From Actinomyces bowdenii (GTDB lineage Bacteria; Actinomycetota; Actinomycetes; Actinomycetales; Actinomycetaceae): 64,000 bases of DNA. The notes beneath the pieces are model-generated. The model did not search any database. It saw only the letters and a list, made by a program, of their open reading frames with translations, and was not told where the DNA came from. Made by a program: the position numbers and the translations under genes. The stretch spans positions 1-64,000 of the forward strand of contig NZ_JAGFOU010000003.1 of the NCBI RefSeq assembly GCF_017592395.1. The letters run 5' to 3'. Shown here in pieces: positions 25,479 through 34,381 of this stretch; the stretch's first letter is position 1; each line of letters opens with the position of its first letter.

Positions 25479-27149
25479 ATGGCAGGCATGATCCCGAACC
25501 CAGTGGAGGACCCATCTGCGGACCCATCCGGGCGGTCATCGGAGCCCCCGCCCGTGGAGTCCTCCGGCCACTCGGGCCGGAGCGCCGGGCCCGCCGACCA
25601 GGTCTCCCAGCGCCTGCGCGAGCTGAGCGAGCACGCCGGGGTCCTGACCCGCAAGAACACCCACCTGGCCAATGCCCTGCGCGCCGCCCGCACCGAGCTG
25701 GCCGCCCTCCACGAGGACATCGAGGCCCTCCAGCGCCCGCCCCTGGCCCACGCCACCGTCCTGGCCGTCGACGCCACCGAGCGCACCGCCGACGTGTCCA
25801 TCGCCGGGCGCCGCCACCGCGTGGGCATCGGTCCGGCCGTGGTGGCCTCCGCCCTGGAGCCGGGCGCCGACGTCGTCCTCAACGAGCACCTGGTCATCAC
25901 CACCCGCGCCCGGGCCCCGCGCTTCGGGGAGGTCGTCACGGTCAAGGAGACCTACGACGACGGCACCGTGCTCGTCCTGGCCCGCCACGACGAGGAGCAG
26001 GTCCTGGCCCTGTCCGGCGCGCTGGCGGCCCACCGTCCCCGGGTGGGGGACGCCCTGGTGGCCGACCTGGCCGTGCGCATGGCCCTGCGCCCGGTGGTGC
26101 GCTCCGAGGTCGAGGAGCTGGTCCTGGAGGAGGTGCCCGACGTCGGCTACGGCGACATCGGGGGACTGGGCTCCCAGATCGAGCTCATCCGCGACGCCGT
26201 CGAGCTGCCCTTCCTCCACCCCGGCCTCTACCGGGAGCACCGGCTCGCGCCCCCGCGCGGGGTGCTCCTCTACGGCCCCCCGGGCTGCGGCAAGACCCTC
26301 ATCGCCAAGGCCGTGGCCGCCTCCCTGGGCGGCGGGGGCCGGGGGGAGGCCTACTTCCTCAACATCAAGGGCCCCCAGCTGCTGGACAAGTACGTGGGGG
26401 AGACCGAGCGGCGCATCCGCGTCATCTTCGCCCGCGCCCGGGAGAAGGCCGCCACCGGCGTTCCCGTCGTCGTCTTCTTCGACGAGATGGACTCCCTGTT
26501 CCGCACCCGCGGCTCGGGGCGCTCCTCGGACGTCGAGACCACCGTGGTGCCCCAGATGCTCGCCGAGATCGACGGGGTCGATGAGCTCGACAACGTGGTG
26601 GTCATCGGCGCCACCAACCGCGAGGACATGATCGACCCCGCGATCCTGCGACCCGGCCGCCTGGACGTCAAGATCCACATCGGGCGCCCCGACGCCGCCG
26701 GGGCCGCCGAGATCCTGGCCGCCTACCTCACCGCCGACCTGCCCCTGGACGAGGCGCTGGTGGAGGACTCGGGCGGCCGCCCCCAGGCGGTGGAGGCCCT
26801 CATCGGGCGCGTGGTCGAGCGGCTCTACACCCGCAGCGAGCGCACCGAGATGGTCGAGCTGACCCACGCCGACGGCCAGATCGAGATCCTCCACGCCGCC
26901 GACCTGGTCTCGGGGGCCATGCTCGCCAACATCGTGGACCGGGCCAAGAAGGCGGCGGTCAAGGACCTGGTGGCCCACGGCAGGCGCGGCCTGCGGCCCG
27001 AGCACCTGGAGCGGGCCGTCAGCGAGGAGATCGCCGAGAACGAGGGCCTGCCCGCCACCGTCCACCCCGATGACTGGGCGCGGGTCTCCGGGCGGCGCGG
27101 CGCCCCCGTGGTCTCCATGCGCGTCCTGCACCGATCCCGCCAGGAGTGA
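25479..27149 (+). CDS. arc: Proteasome-associated AAA+ ATPase homologue Arc/Mpa without the QYL tail
   Basis: Arc/Mpa is a hexameric unfoldase that captures pupylated proteins. The 556-residue protein has a coiled coil at about 40-87 (DQVSQRLRELSEHAGVL..., binds Pup), two OB folds at about 90-200, Walker A GPPGCGKT at 266-273, the pore loop KYVG at 304-307, and Walker B VFFDEMD at about 332-338. The C-terminus is MRVLHRSRQE: it lacks the GQYL-like tail by which mycobacterial Mpa docks to and opens the 20S core. The start ATG 25479 has AGGAGA upstream. dop begins 6 bp later. With no prcBA nearby, it probably unfolds for ClpP or disassembles targets, which is inference. Confidence 0.93.
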   Translation: MAGMIPNPVEDPSADPSGRSSEPPPVESSGHSGRSAGPADQVSQRLRELSEHAGVLTRKNTHLANALRAARTELAALHEDIEALQRPPLAHATVLAVDATERTADVSIAGRRHRVGIGPAVVASALEPGADVVLNEHLVITTRARAPRFGEVVTVKETYDDGTVLVLARHDEEQVLALSGALAAHRPRVGDALVADLAVRMALRPVVRSEVEELVLEEVPDVGYGDIGGLGSQIELIRDAVELPFLHPGLYREHRLAPPRGVLLYGPPGCGKTLIAKAVAASLGGGGRGEAYFLNIKGPQLLDKYVGETERRIRVIFARAREKAATGVPVVVFFDEMDSLFRTRGSGRSSDVETTVVPQMLAEIDGVDELDNVVVIGATNREDMIDPAILRPGRLDVKIHIGRPDAAGAAEILAAYLTADLPLDEALVEDSGGRPQAVEALIGRVVERLYTRSERTEMVELTHADGQIEILHAADLVSGAMLANIVDRAKKAAVKDLVAHGRRGLRPEHLERAVSEEIAENEGLPATVHPDDWARVSGRRGAPVVSMRVLHRSRQE

Positions 27150-27155
27150 GCCGCG

Positions 27156-29003
27156 ATGGAGATGGAGCAGGTGCACGTGGAGGGCGCGGGCGCGCAGCGG
27201 GCCGGCGGGGCCGTGGGAGGCGTGGCGGGCATGGGCGTCATGGGATTGGAGACCGAGTACGGCATCCTGGGCGCCACCGCTGAGGAGGTGGTGACCGCCT
27301 GCCTGGAGGCGGCGCGCGCCGAGGGCCGGGCCGAGGGCGTGCGCTGGGACTACTCCGGGGAGTACCCGCTGCGCGACGCCCGCGGCTTCGAGGTCGACCG
27401 CTCCGCCGTCGACCCCTCCCTGCTCACCGACACCGGCGCCTCGGTGGAGGGGCCCGTGCCCGGGCGCACCCGCACCAGCGCCGTCGTGCGCCTGACCGCC
27501 CAGGAGGAGGCCTGGCAGCGCGGCACCGCCACCTGCCTGCCCGACGGCGGGCGCCTCTACGTCGACCACGGGCACCCCGAGTACGCCACCCCCGAGTGCA
27601 CCGGCCCCGCCCAGGCCGTCCTGGCCGACCGCGCCGGGGAGCTGCTGCTCACCCGCGCCGCCGCGCTGCTGCGATCCCGGGGCACGCAGGCCCGCCTGTT
27701 CAAGAACAACATCGACGGCAAGGGCGCCACCTACGGAACCCACGAGAACTACCTCGTGCCCCGCGCCATCGCCTTCGAGGACCTGGTGGCCGCCCTGGTG
27801 CCCTACCTCGTGGCGCGCCCCCTCCTGGTGGGCTCGGGCCGTGTGGGCACCGGCGTCATCAGCGACAACGCCGAGTTCCAGATCTGCCAGCGCGCCGACT
27901 ACATCGAGCGCGTCGTGGGCCTGGGCACCACCGTGGACCGGCCCCTGGTCAACACCCGCGACGAGCCCCACGCCGACCCCGCCAGGTGGCGGCGCCTGCA
28001 CGTCATCGTCGGGGACGCCAACACCTTCGACACCATCGCCTGGCTCAAGCTCGGCATGACCTCCCTGGTGCTCCAGGCCCTGGGCGGGGGCCCGTCCGAG
28101 GCCTGGCGCGCCCTGGAGCTGGCCGATCCCGTGGCCGGCGCCCGGGCCGTCTCGCGCGACACCGCCCTGGCCGGAACCCTGGAGCTGGCCGACGGCGGGC
28201 GCATCAGCCCCCTGGAGATCCTGGAGGCCTACCTCAACCGGGTCCGCGACCATCTGGAGCGCCGCGGGATCGAGCCGCCCCGGCCCACCGGCGACCCCCT
28301 GAGCCCCGACCTGGGCGCCCTGGCCGACGGCCTGGACGCCCAGGGCCGGGAGACCGGGGCGATCCTGGCCTTCTGGGAGGCCTCCCTCACAGCGCTGCGC
28401 GCCCGGCGCGACGGTGATGCCGGCGCCGCGGGGCACCTGGAGTGGGTGGCCAAGGAGCAGCTCATCACCGCCACCGCCGCCCGCCACCCCGGTGAGCACG
28501 GCCATGCCGTCCTGCACGCCGTGGACCTGTCGTGGTCCGAGCTCGGGCGGCCCCTGGCCGAGCGCGTCCCCGCCGGATCCCGGGCCCGCTCCCAGCTGGG
28601 GGCCGAGCGCATCGCCGCGGCCCTGGGCGAGCCTCCCGCCACCACCAGGGCCTGGCTGCGCGGCCGTCTCGTGGGCTCCCTCGAGGCGCAGGTCGTGGCC
28701 GCGGGCTGGCACTCCATGGTGCTGGAGACCGGTGAGCGGCACCACCGGCGCCTGCCCCTGACCGACCCGCTCGCCTTCACCTGCGCCCAGGTCGGGGAGC
28801 GCATCGAGGGGGCCCGCGATGCGCGCGAGGTCCTGGCCGCCCTGACCGGGGAGGACTGCGATGCGCTCGGCGGCACCACCGCCGGGGCCCCGGCCCCGGG
28901 CGGGGCGGCCGCGATCGCGCATGACGGCGGGCCCGGCGGCGCAGGCCGCCGCGCACCGCACGACCCACCAGACAACGCACCAGAGGAGACCCCGCATGAG
29001 TGA
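27156..29003 (+). CDS. dop: Dop, deamidase/depupylase of Pup
   Basis: Dop converts the C-terminal Gln of Pup to Glu and also removes Pup from substrates. The 615-residue protein has the glutamine-synthetase-like fold motif GLETEYGI near residue 30, the Asp nucleophile D137 in YVDHGHPEYATPE, a Dop-loop region (residues about 78-120) and TRDEPHADPARWRRLH. The C-terminal 55 residues are Gly/Ala/Pro-rich and probably disordered. ATG 27156 has AGGAG at good spacing. ATG 27231 (MGVMGLETEYG) would give the usual family N-terminus. The stop overlaps the pup start by 8 bp, so the two are translationally coupled. Confidence 0.93.
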   Translation: MEMEQVHVEGAGAQRAGGAVGGVAGMGVMGLETEYGILGATAEEVVTACLEAARAEGRAEGVRWDYSGEYPLRDARGFEVDRSAVDPSLLTDTGASVEGPVPGRTRTSAVVRLTAQEEAWQRGTATCLPDGGRLYVDHGHPEYATPECTGPAQAVLADRAGELLLTRAAALLRSRGTQARLFKNNIDGKGATYGTHENYLVPRAIAFEDLVAALVPYLVARPLLVGSGRVGTGVISDNAEFQICQRADYIERVVGLGTTVDRPLVNTRDEPHADPARWRRLHVIVGDANTFDTIAWLKLGMTSLVLQALGGGPSEAWRALELADPVAGARAVSRDTALAGTLELADGGRISPLEILEAYLNRVRDHLERRGIEPPRPTGDPLSPDLGALADGLDAQGRETGAILAFWEASLTALRARRDGDAGAAGHLEWVAKEQLITATAARHPGEHGHAVLHAVDLSWSELGRPLAERVPAGSRARSQLGAERIAAALGEPPATTRAWLRGRLVGSLEAQVVAAGWHSMVLETGERHHRRLPLTDPLAFTCAQVGERIEGARDAREVLAALTGEDCDALGGTTAGAPAPGGAAAIAHDGGPGGAGRRAPHDPPDNAPEETPHE

Positions 29004-29184
29004 GTTCGCCCAGCCTTCCCGCATCCGCCATGAGGACCCCGCCCCCGACGACGCCCCGGAGCCCGGCCCGGCCGGCCCCGCCCGCGGCCAGGGCCTGGAA
29101 TCCGTGCTGGACATGATCGACGACGTGCTGGCCGTCGACGCCCAGGAGTTCGTGCGCGGATTCGTGCAGAAGGGCGGCCAGTGA
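28996..29184 (+). CDS. pup: Prokaryotic ubiquitin-like protein Pup, Gln-ended
   Basis: This small, largely disordered modifier of 62 residues becomes attached to lysines of target proteins. The C-terminal helix region LESVLDMIDDVLAVDAQEF ends RGFVQKGGQ. The terminal GGQ means Dop must deamidate it before PafA can use it. The only lysine is K59 next to the GG. The N-terminal half is Pro/Asp/Glu-rich. ATG 28996 follows GAGGAG within the dop end, overlapping dop by 8 bp, and the stop overlaps pafA by 4 bp. It was identified by its C-terminus and by its place between dop and pafA. Confidence 0.94.
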   Translation: MSEFAQPSRIRHEDPAPDDAPEPGPAGPARGQGLESVLDMIDDVLAVDAQEFVRGFVQKGGQ

Positions 29185-30698
29185 GCGCCCCTGGCCCCCG
29201 GGTCACCGGGCTGGAGACCGAGTTCGCCGTCCTGTGCGCGCCCACCGGTGGGGCCCGGGGGGAGGGGCCGGAGCCGCCCGACGTCGAGGCCGCCGCCGCC
29301 CTGCTCTTCCGCCACCGGCCGGCGGGCTACCGCAGCAACAACCTCTTCCTGCCCAACGGCGGGCGCCTCTACCTCGATGTCGGCTCCCACCCCGAGTACG
29401 CCACCGCCGAGTGCCTGGCCGTGCGCGACCTGGTGGCCCAGGACCAGGCGGGCAAGGCGATCCTGGCGGCCATGGCCGCCCGCGCCGAGGAGGAGCTGCG
29501 GGCCCGCGGCCTGAGCGCCCGCCTCCACCTGCTGGCCAACAACACCGACTCCGCCGGCCACACCTACGGCTGCCACGAGAGCTACTCCGTGCCCCGCGAC
29601 CTCGATGAGGAGGCGGTCCTGCCGGTCCTGGCCTCCTTCCTGGCCACGCGCCCCCTCCTGGTGGGCTCGGGGACCCCCCTGGCGGGCCCCGCCGCCGACG
29701 GCCGGCCCGGCCCGGCGGGCGCCGATGGGCAGGACGAGGACCTGTCCTGGGCGCTGTCCCCGCGTGCCCCCCATCTGCGGGCACTGACCTCGGCGGACAC
29801 CACGGGCCGGCGGGCCCTCATCAACACCCGGGATGAGCCCCACGCCGACCCCGCCCGCCTGCGCCGCCTCCACGTCACCTGCGCCGACACCACCATCGCC
29901 GAGCCCACCACCGCTCTGCGCTCCGCCCTGACCCTGGCCCTCCTGGACGCCCTGGAGTCCGGGCAGGGCTTCTCCGACCTCATCCTGGCCGACCCCCTGG
30001 AGACCCTGGCCTCCCTGGGCACCAGCTCCTGGGGGCGGGTCCCCGCCCGCACCCTCGATGGGCGCCGCCTCAGCGCCGTGGACATCCAGGAGGCCTTCCT
30101 GGAGCGCCTCCTGGACTTCGTGCAGCGCCACGACCCGCCCGCCGCCCTGGAGGGCGCCGGGCACCTCCTGAGCGACCTGGCCCCGCGGGTCATCACCGCC
30201 CTGCGCCGCCGCGAGACCAGCGGCATCGAGACCGAGATCGACTGGGCCATCAAGCGCCGCCTGCTGCGGGCCCAGCGCGAGCGCCACGGCGGGCTGGGCG
30301 GCGAGGCCCTGGAGGCCCTGCGCTCGCGGATCGACCTGGCCTACCACGACCTGCACCCGCAGACGGGGCTGGCCGGGCGCTTGGAGGCCCAGGGCGCCAT
30401 GGCCCGCCTGTGCACCCCCCGGGAGCGCGAGCGCGCCCAGCAGGCGCCCCCCGCCACCCGCGCCCAGCTGCGGGGCGCCTTCATCCGGGCCTGCCTGGAC
30501 AAGGGCGCCGACTTCTCCGTGACCTGGGAGGGCCTGCGCCTGGACTCCCCGCCGACCACCCCGGTGGATCTGCCCGACCCCCTGACGGCGCAGGACCCCC
30601 AGGCCGAGAGCCTCATCGAGAAGGTCCGCTCCCTGCGGCCCGAGCAGATGCGCCAGATCGACCTGGTGGGCCGAGGCGGCCTGGGAGCGCCGGGGTAG
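29181..30698 (+). CDS. pafA: PafA, Pup-protein ligase
   Basis: PafA uses ATP to phosphorylate the C-terminal Glu of deamidated Pup and joins it to a lysine side chain. The 505-residue protein has GLETEFAVL at 10-18, the catalytic region NGGRLYLDVGSHPEYATAEC with D66, TYGCHESYSVPR, and RALINTRDEPHADPARLRRL. It lacks the long Dop-loop, which separates it from its paralogue Dop. A Gly/Ala/Pro insert follows about residue 165. The GTG at 29181 overlaps the pup stop by 4 bp. In mycobacteria prcB and prcA lie between pup and pafA. Here there is no room for them. Confidence 0.94.
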   Translation: MSAPGPRVTGLETEFAVLCAPTGGARGEGPEPPDVEAAAALLFRHRPAGYRSNNLFLPNGGRLYLDVGSHPEYATAECLAVRDLVAQDQAGKAILAAMAARAEEELRARGLSARLHLLANNTDSAGHTYGCHESYSVPRDLDEEAVLPVLASFLATRPLLVGSGTPLAGPAADGRPGPAGADGQDEDLSWALSPRAPHLRALTSADTTGRRALINTRDEPHADPARLRRLHVTCADTTIAEPTTALRSALTLALLDALESGQGFSDLILADPLETLASLGTSSWGRVPARTLDGRRLSAVDIQEAFLERLLDFVQRHDPPAALEGAGHLLSDLAPRVITALRRRETSGIETEIDWAIKRRLLRAQRERHGGLGGEALEALRSRIDLAYHDLHPQTGLAGRLEAQGAMARLCTPRERERAQQAPPATRAQLRGAFIRACLDKGADFSVTWEGLRLDSPPTTPVDLPDPLTAQDPQAESLIEKVRSLRPEQMRQIDLVGRGGLGAPG

Positions 30699-30699
30699 G

Positions 30700-30786
30700 C
30701 CCGCCTCCTCGCGCGCCAGGTCCGGCCCCGCGGCCCCCTGCTCCCAAAGCAGCGGGCGCCCCGCCTCCTCGCGCGCCAGGTCCGGC
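30700..30786. repeat. 27-bp direct repeat with hairpin between, after pafA
   Basis: A 27-bp sequence (beginning CCCGCCTCCTCGCGCGCC) occurs at 30700-30726 and again at 30760-30786, exactly 60 bp apart. Between them, 30733-30757 folds as a hairpin: GCCC and CTGCT pair with AGCAG and GGGC around a CCCAA loop. The hairpin is a candidate terminator for the arc-dop-pup-pafA operon. Confidence 0.75.
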
Positions 30787-30856
30787 AGTGGTGGTGGCGT
30801 GGTGGGTGCGCTCATCGGGTTGGGCCGTGGCCCGACCGCGGAGGGGTGCGGCAGAC

Positions 30857-30885
30857 TTGACGATAATGATTATCGGTAATAGTAA
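30857..30885 (+). promoter_or_regulatory. Promoter with Fur/Zur-type box
   Basis: TTGACG (30857-30862), a 17-bp spacer and TAGTAA (30880-30885) form a promoter. Overlapping it, CGATAATGATTATCG (30861-30875) is a perfect palindrome around a central G, and it closely resembles Fur/Zur boxes. Repressor binding would cover the -35 and spacer. It points toward the ECF/ABC operon with a leader of about 280 bp. The 30886-31083 stretch contains no credible gene. Confidence 0.6.
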
Positions 30886-31083
30886 ATGTGCTGTGGATGC
30901 GCTCTCCGCGGCCGTCGGCGCCCGGGCCCCGGCCGGGGTGCCGGCTGCGCCCATGCGCGGGACTCCCCGGTCCTGCTGTGGTCTGACTGCCGTCATGGTC
31001 TGCGGCGCGCACCCTGCAGTCGTGCTGCGGTGACCGCAAGGGCCCCGGGTCCCCTGGTGGGCCCCGGTGAAGGGTGGATATGC

Positions 31084-31102
31084 TTAGGCTGTCCTAACCA
31101 AT
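31084..31102 (+). promoter_or_regulatory. DtxR/IdeR-type iron box upstream of the ECF operon
   Basis: TTAGGCTGTCCTAACCAAT contains the inverted TTAGG...CCTAA core and agrees with 13 of 19 positions of the consensus TTAGGTTAGGCTAACCTAA, by hand comparison. It lies 71 bp upstream of the start of the S-component gene. This suggests iron-dependent repression of the transporter operon. Confidence 0.6.
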
Positions 31103-31172
31103 AATGGTCGTCGCGGATCTTGTCCGATCAGCACTGCTGCTCACGGAACGTGCAAGGAGAGGAAGAAGGCTC

Positions 31173-31799
31173 ATGCCCTCACAGGACCCCACGGATGCGG
31201 TGCCCGCACCCGCCGACGGCAGGACGGTGCACTCATCGGCCCGAAGAGGCCCGGCGGACTCCGCCCTGGGCACCCGCAACCTCATGACCATCGCAGCCCT
31301 GGCAGTGGTGGGCATGATCCTCCTGCTCCCCCTGAACTACCTGGCACCCGCCGCCGTGGCCGACCCCAGGACCCTATTCATCGGCTGCTCCATCATGGGG
31401 CTGTGGGTGGTGCCCTACCTCCTGCCCGCCACCGTGGTGCGCCGCCCCGGGGCGGTCATGATCGCCGCCCTCATCATGGGCATCATCTCCGTGTTCACCA
31501 CTCCGGCGGGCCCCAGTGCCATCATCGGCAACCTCCTGGGCGGTGCCTTCATCGAGATCCCCCTGGCGCTCATGCTCTACCGCGCCTGGGCCTGGTGGTC
31601 CTACCTCATCGGCGCCGCCTGCTTCGGCCTCATCAACGGGCTGCTCTACATCACGGTGCTGGGAACCTCTGGTGGCGTCGGGACCTCGGCATTCCTGCTG
31701 GCGGTCTCCGTCGGCTCGGCCCTGGCCGGAGGCGGGCTGACGATCCTGCTGACCCGCCTGCTCCACCAGGCGGGCGTCGCCATCGATCACCGTGCCTGA
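31173..31799 (+). CDS. ECF transporter S component (substrate-binding membrane subunit)
   Basis: This 208-residue integral membrane protein has a hydrophilic N-terminus of about 35 residues followed by five or six helices (TIAALAVVGMILLLPLNYLA ... GNLLGGAFIEIPLALMLYRA ... VGSALAGGGLTILLTRLLHQ). The layout matches S components of energy-coupling factor importers, related to the MptS/YkoE group. The substrate is not readable. ATG 31173 follows GAAGAAGG. An ATG at 31104 in the same frame has no ribosome-binding site. The next gene, the fused A-A-T protein, overlaps by 8 bp. Iron- and zinc-type operators upstream suggest a metal, heme or siderophore cargo. Confidence 0.82.
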   Translation: MPSQDPTDAVPAPADGRTVHSSARRGPADSALGTRNLMTIAALAVVGMILLLPLNYLAPAAVADPRTLFIGCSIMGLWVVPYLLPATVVRRPGAVMIAALIMGIISVFTTPAGPSAIIGNLLGGAFIEIPLALMLYRAWAWWSYLIGAACFGLINGLLYITVLGTSGGVGTSAFLLAVSVGSALAGGGLTILLTRLLHQAGVAIDHRA

Positions 31800-34233
31800 C
31801 GCCTCCACCCCCGCCCTGCAGGCCCTGGTCCAGGCCGAGGCCCTCTCGGTGCACTACCTGGGCACCGGGAGGTGGGTCCTGGACGGGGTGACCATGGACC
31901 ACCTCAGCGGCACGGTCACCGCCATCGTCGGGCCCTCCGGCTGCGGCAAGACCACTCTGGTGCGCGCCCTGTGCGGGCTCATCCCCCATAGCCTGCCCTC
32001 CCAGTACGCCGGCAGCCTGCGCCTGGCCGGCACTGAGATGGCCCAGGCCGGCATCGGCTTCCTGTCCGAGCACGTCGGCTACGTGGGGCAGAACCCGGAT
32101 GCCGCGGTCGTCACCCGCACCGTCTACGACGACGTCGCCTTCCCCCTGCAGAACCTCTGCCTGGAGCGCCAGGAGATCGACGGCCGCGTGCGCAAGGCGC
32201 TGGCGCTGGTGGGACTGGGCGCGCGCGCCTGGGACAGCCCCTGGCGCCTCTCGGGCGGCCAGCGCCAGCGCCTGGCCCTGGCCGTCGCCCTGGCGCTGCG
32301 CCCCGAGCTGCTCATCCTCGATGAGCCCACCAGCACCATCGATCCCGACGGCCGCCAGGAGTTCTACTCCCTCATCACCGCCATGGTGGGGCAGGGAACC
32401 GGGGTGGTCGTCATCGATCACGACCTCGACCCCATCCTGCCGGTGGTCGACCAGGTCCTGGCGCTGGATGCCCAGGGCCGCACCATCGCCCTGGGGCCGC
32501 CGCGGGAGACCTTCCTGGCCCGTCGCCACCGGCTCCAGGAGGCCGGGGTGTGGATGCCCCGGGCCCTGCGCGAGCCCGAGAGCCGCCGATGCGCCGACCA
32601 GGCGCGCCCGGGGGCCCCAGACCCGCAGGCGCCGGATGCGGGCGCGAGAGCGCTGACCTGCCAGGAGGCGGGCATCGCCATGCCGGGCCTCGACCACTTC
32701 TGCGAGCCCGATCAGGTCACCTACCACCGGCGCGGGCCGCGGGGCTGGGAGCGGGTCGCCCGCCTCGACGCCCTGGCGGGGGGAGCCCGCGAGGGCGATG
32801 AGGGGCCCAGGGGCCAGGAGGAGCCCACCGCCGTCGCCCAGATCCCGGCGCCGGGCCGGGCCCTGGTGGATCTGGACGGCCTGGAGGTCGAGGGACGGTG
32901 CCCGCCAGTGTCCATGCGCCTGGGAGGCGGCGAGCTCGTGGCCGTCATCGGCCCCAACGGGGCGGGCAAGTCCTCCTTCCTCGCGGCCCTGGCCGGCCTG
33001 GTCCCCTCACACTCGGTGCGGGCGACCGTGCACGGCATGCCAGTGCGGCGCGGGCGTCACGCGGTGGGATACGTCTTCCAGAACCCCGAGCACCAGTTCG
33101 TGACCTCCAGCGTGCGCAAGGAGCTCGCGCTGGGAGGCACCGGGGCGCAGCGGGTCGACCAGCTCATGGAGCAGTTCCACCTCGCCGGGCACCGCGACCA
33201 GCACCCCATGACGCTCTCCGGGGGCCAGGCCCGGCGCCTGTCCGTGGCCACTATGATCAGTGAGGAGCGCGAGGTGATCGTTCTGGACGAGCCCACCTAC
33301 GGCCAGGACTGGGTCTGCACGCGCGAGCTCATGGCCTTCATCGCGCACCTGCGCTCCCAGGGCCGCACCGTCATCATGGCCACTCACGACCTCGAGCTCG
33401 CCATGGAGCACTGCACCGGCATCGTGGCCCTGCCCCTCCGCTCCGGGGCCATGACGAGCACAGGTGGCACCGGTGCCGCGCGAGGGCCCGCCCCGGACCC
33501 GGGACCGCGCCCCAGCGGGCGCCGCGGCCTGCTCACCGGGCTCAACCCCCTGACGCCCCTCATCGCGCTCCTGCCCGCCATGGGCCTCGTCCTGGCGCTC
33601 AGGAGCACCGGCTTCAACCTCTCCGTCCTGGCAGCCACCAGCCTGCTCATCGTCGGGGCCCGGGCCGAGCGGCGCCGTGCCCTGGCGGCCCTGGTCTGTC
33701 CCTGGGCGCTCAGCGCCCTCCTGGTATGGCTGTTCTCGCGGACCAATGCCATGGCCTCCAACGAGCGGGTGATCGACCTGGGCTCGGCCAGCGCGACTGG
33801 CACCGGGATCGGGGCGCTGGTGGGCATCGCCCTGGTCTGCGGCATCGCCACCGCGCCCGAGGCCCTCATCCGCGCCCTGACCGGGACCCTCCACATGCCC
33901 TACCGGCTGGGCGCTGCCGGCACCGCAGCCGTCGCCTTCATCACCCGCTTCCACGAGGACTTCGGCCTGCTGCGCACCGCCCGCGCCTTGCGAGGGGTGG
34001 GCCGGCGCTGGGGGCCGCTGGCGCCCCTGGTGCGCTGGGCCGGCTCCATCGTGCCCCTGATGATCCTGGCGATCCAGCACGCCGAGCGCGTGTCCCTGTC
34101 CATGGATTCGCGTGCCTTCGGCGCCCACCGCCACCGCACTGAGATGGTCCAGGAGACCTGGCGCCTGCGCGACTGGCTGGTGGTGGGCGGCACCTGGGCG
34201 CTCCTGGCAGTGGCGCGGGGGGCAGGGCTATGA
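31792..34233 (+). CDS. ECF transporter energizing module: two ATPases and T component in one protein
   Basis: This 813-residue fusion joins EcfA1, EcfA2 and EcfT. Domain 1 has Walker A GPSGCGKTT at about 47, LSGGQRQRLALA and LLILDEPTST. Domain 2 has GPNGAGKSS at about 386, LSGGQARRLSVA and VIVLDEPTYG. A linker of about 100 residues between them is charged and variable. From about 582 a T component follows with about five helices and two Ala-Arg-Gly-like coupling motifs (RALRGVG and SRAFGA). All three energizing subunits, usually separate, are thus in one chain. GTG 31792 overlaps the S-component gene by 8 bp. Confidence 0.88.
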   Translation: MPDASTPALQALVQAEALSVHYLGTGRWVLDGVTMDHLSGTVTAIVGPSGCGKTTLVRALCGLIPHSLPSQYAGSLRLAGTEMAQAGIGFLSEHVGYVGQNPDAAVVTRTVYDDVAFPLQNLCLERQEIDGRVRKALALVGLGARAWDSPWRLSGGQRQRLALAVALALRPELLILDEPTSTIDPDGRQEFYSLITAMVGQGTGVVVIDHDLDPILPVVDQVLALDAQGRTIALGPPRETFLARRHRLQEAGVWMPRALREPESRRCADQARPGAPDPQAPDAGARALTCQEAGIAMPGLDHFCEPDQVTYHRRGPRGWERVARLDALAGGAREGDEGPRGQEEPTAVAQIPAPGRALVDLDGLEVEGRCPPVSMRLGGGELVAVIGPNGAGKSSFLAALAGLVPSHSVRATVHGMPVRRGRHAVGYVFQNPEHQFVTSSVRKELALGGTGAQRVDQLMEQFHLAGHRDQHPMTLSGGQARRLSVATMISEEREVIVLDEPTYGQDWVCTRELMAFIAHLRSQGRTVIMATHDLELAMEHCTGIVALPLRSGAMTSTGGTGAARGPAPDPGPRPSGRRGLLTGLNPLTPLIALLPAMGLVLALRSTGFNLSVLAATSLLIVGARAERRRALAALVCPWALSALLVWLFSRTNAMASNERVIDLGSASATGTGIGALVGIALVCGIATAPEALIRALTGTLHMPYRLGAAGTAAVAFITRFHEDFGLLRTARALRGVGRRWGPLAPLVRWAGSIVPLMILAIQHAERVSLSMDSRAFGAHRHRTEMVQETWRLRDWLVVGGTWALLAVARGAGL

Positions 34234-34381
34234 GCAGTGGCGGGCACGGCGCCGTCGATGGGCCGGTCGGTGACCGCCCTCGCGGGATGGGTGATGGACG
34301 GCCCGGTGCGCCGGGTCCCGGCAGTTGCCCGCCATCAGCGGGCCGCAGCAGGTGGGACCGGGAGAGGCCGGAGGAGAACTC

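Noticed and set aside
28861-29184. A longer version of pup (107 codons)
   Set aside because: The N-terminal extension overlaps dop and is Arg/Pro-rich. ATG 28996 with GAGGAG gives the normal Pup size.
25536-30815. A 1759-codon open frame on the minus strand opposite arc-dop-pup-pafA
   Set aside because: It is the shadow of high-GC genes with G/C in third positions. Its protein is rich in Gly, Ala, Gln, Leu and Asp without domains.
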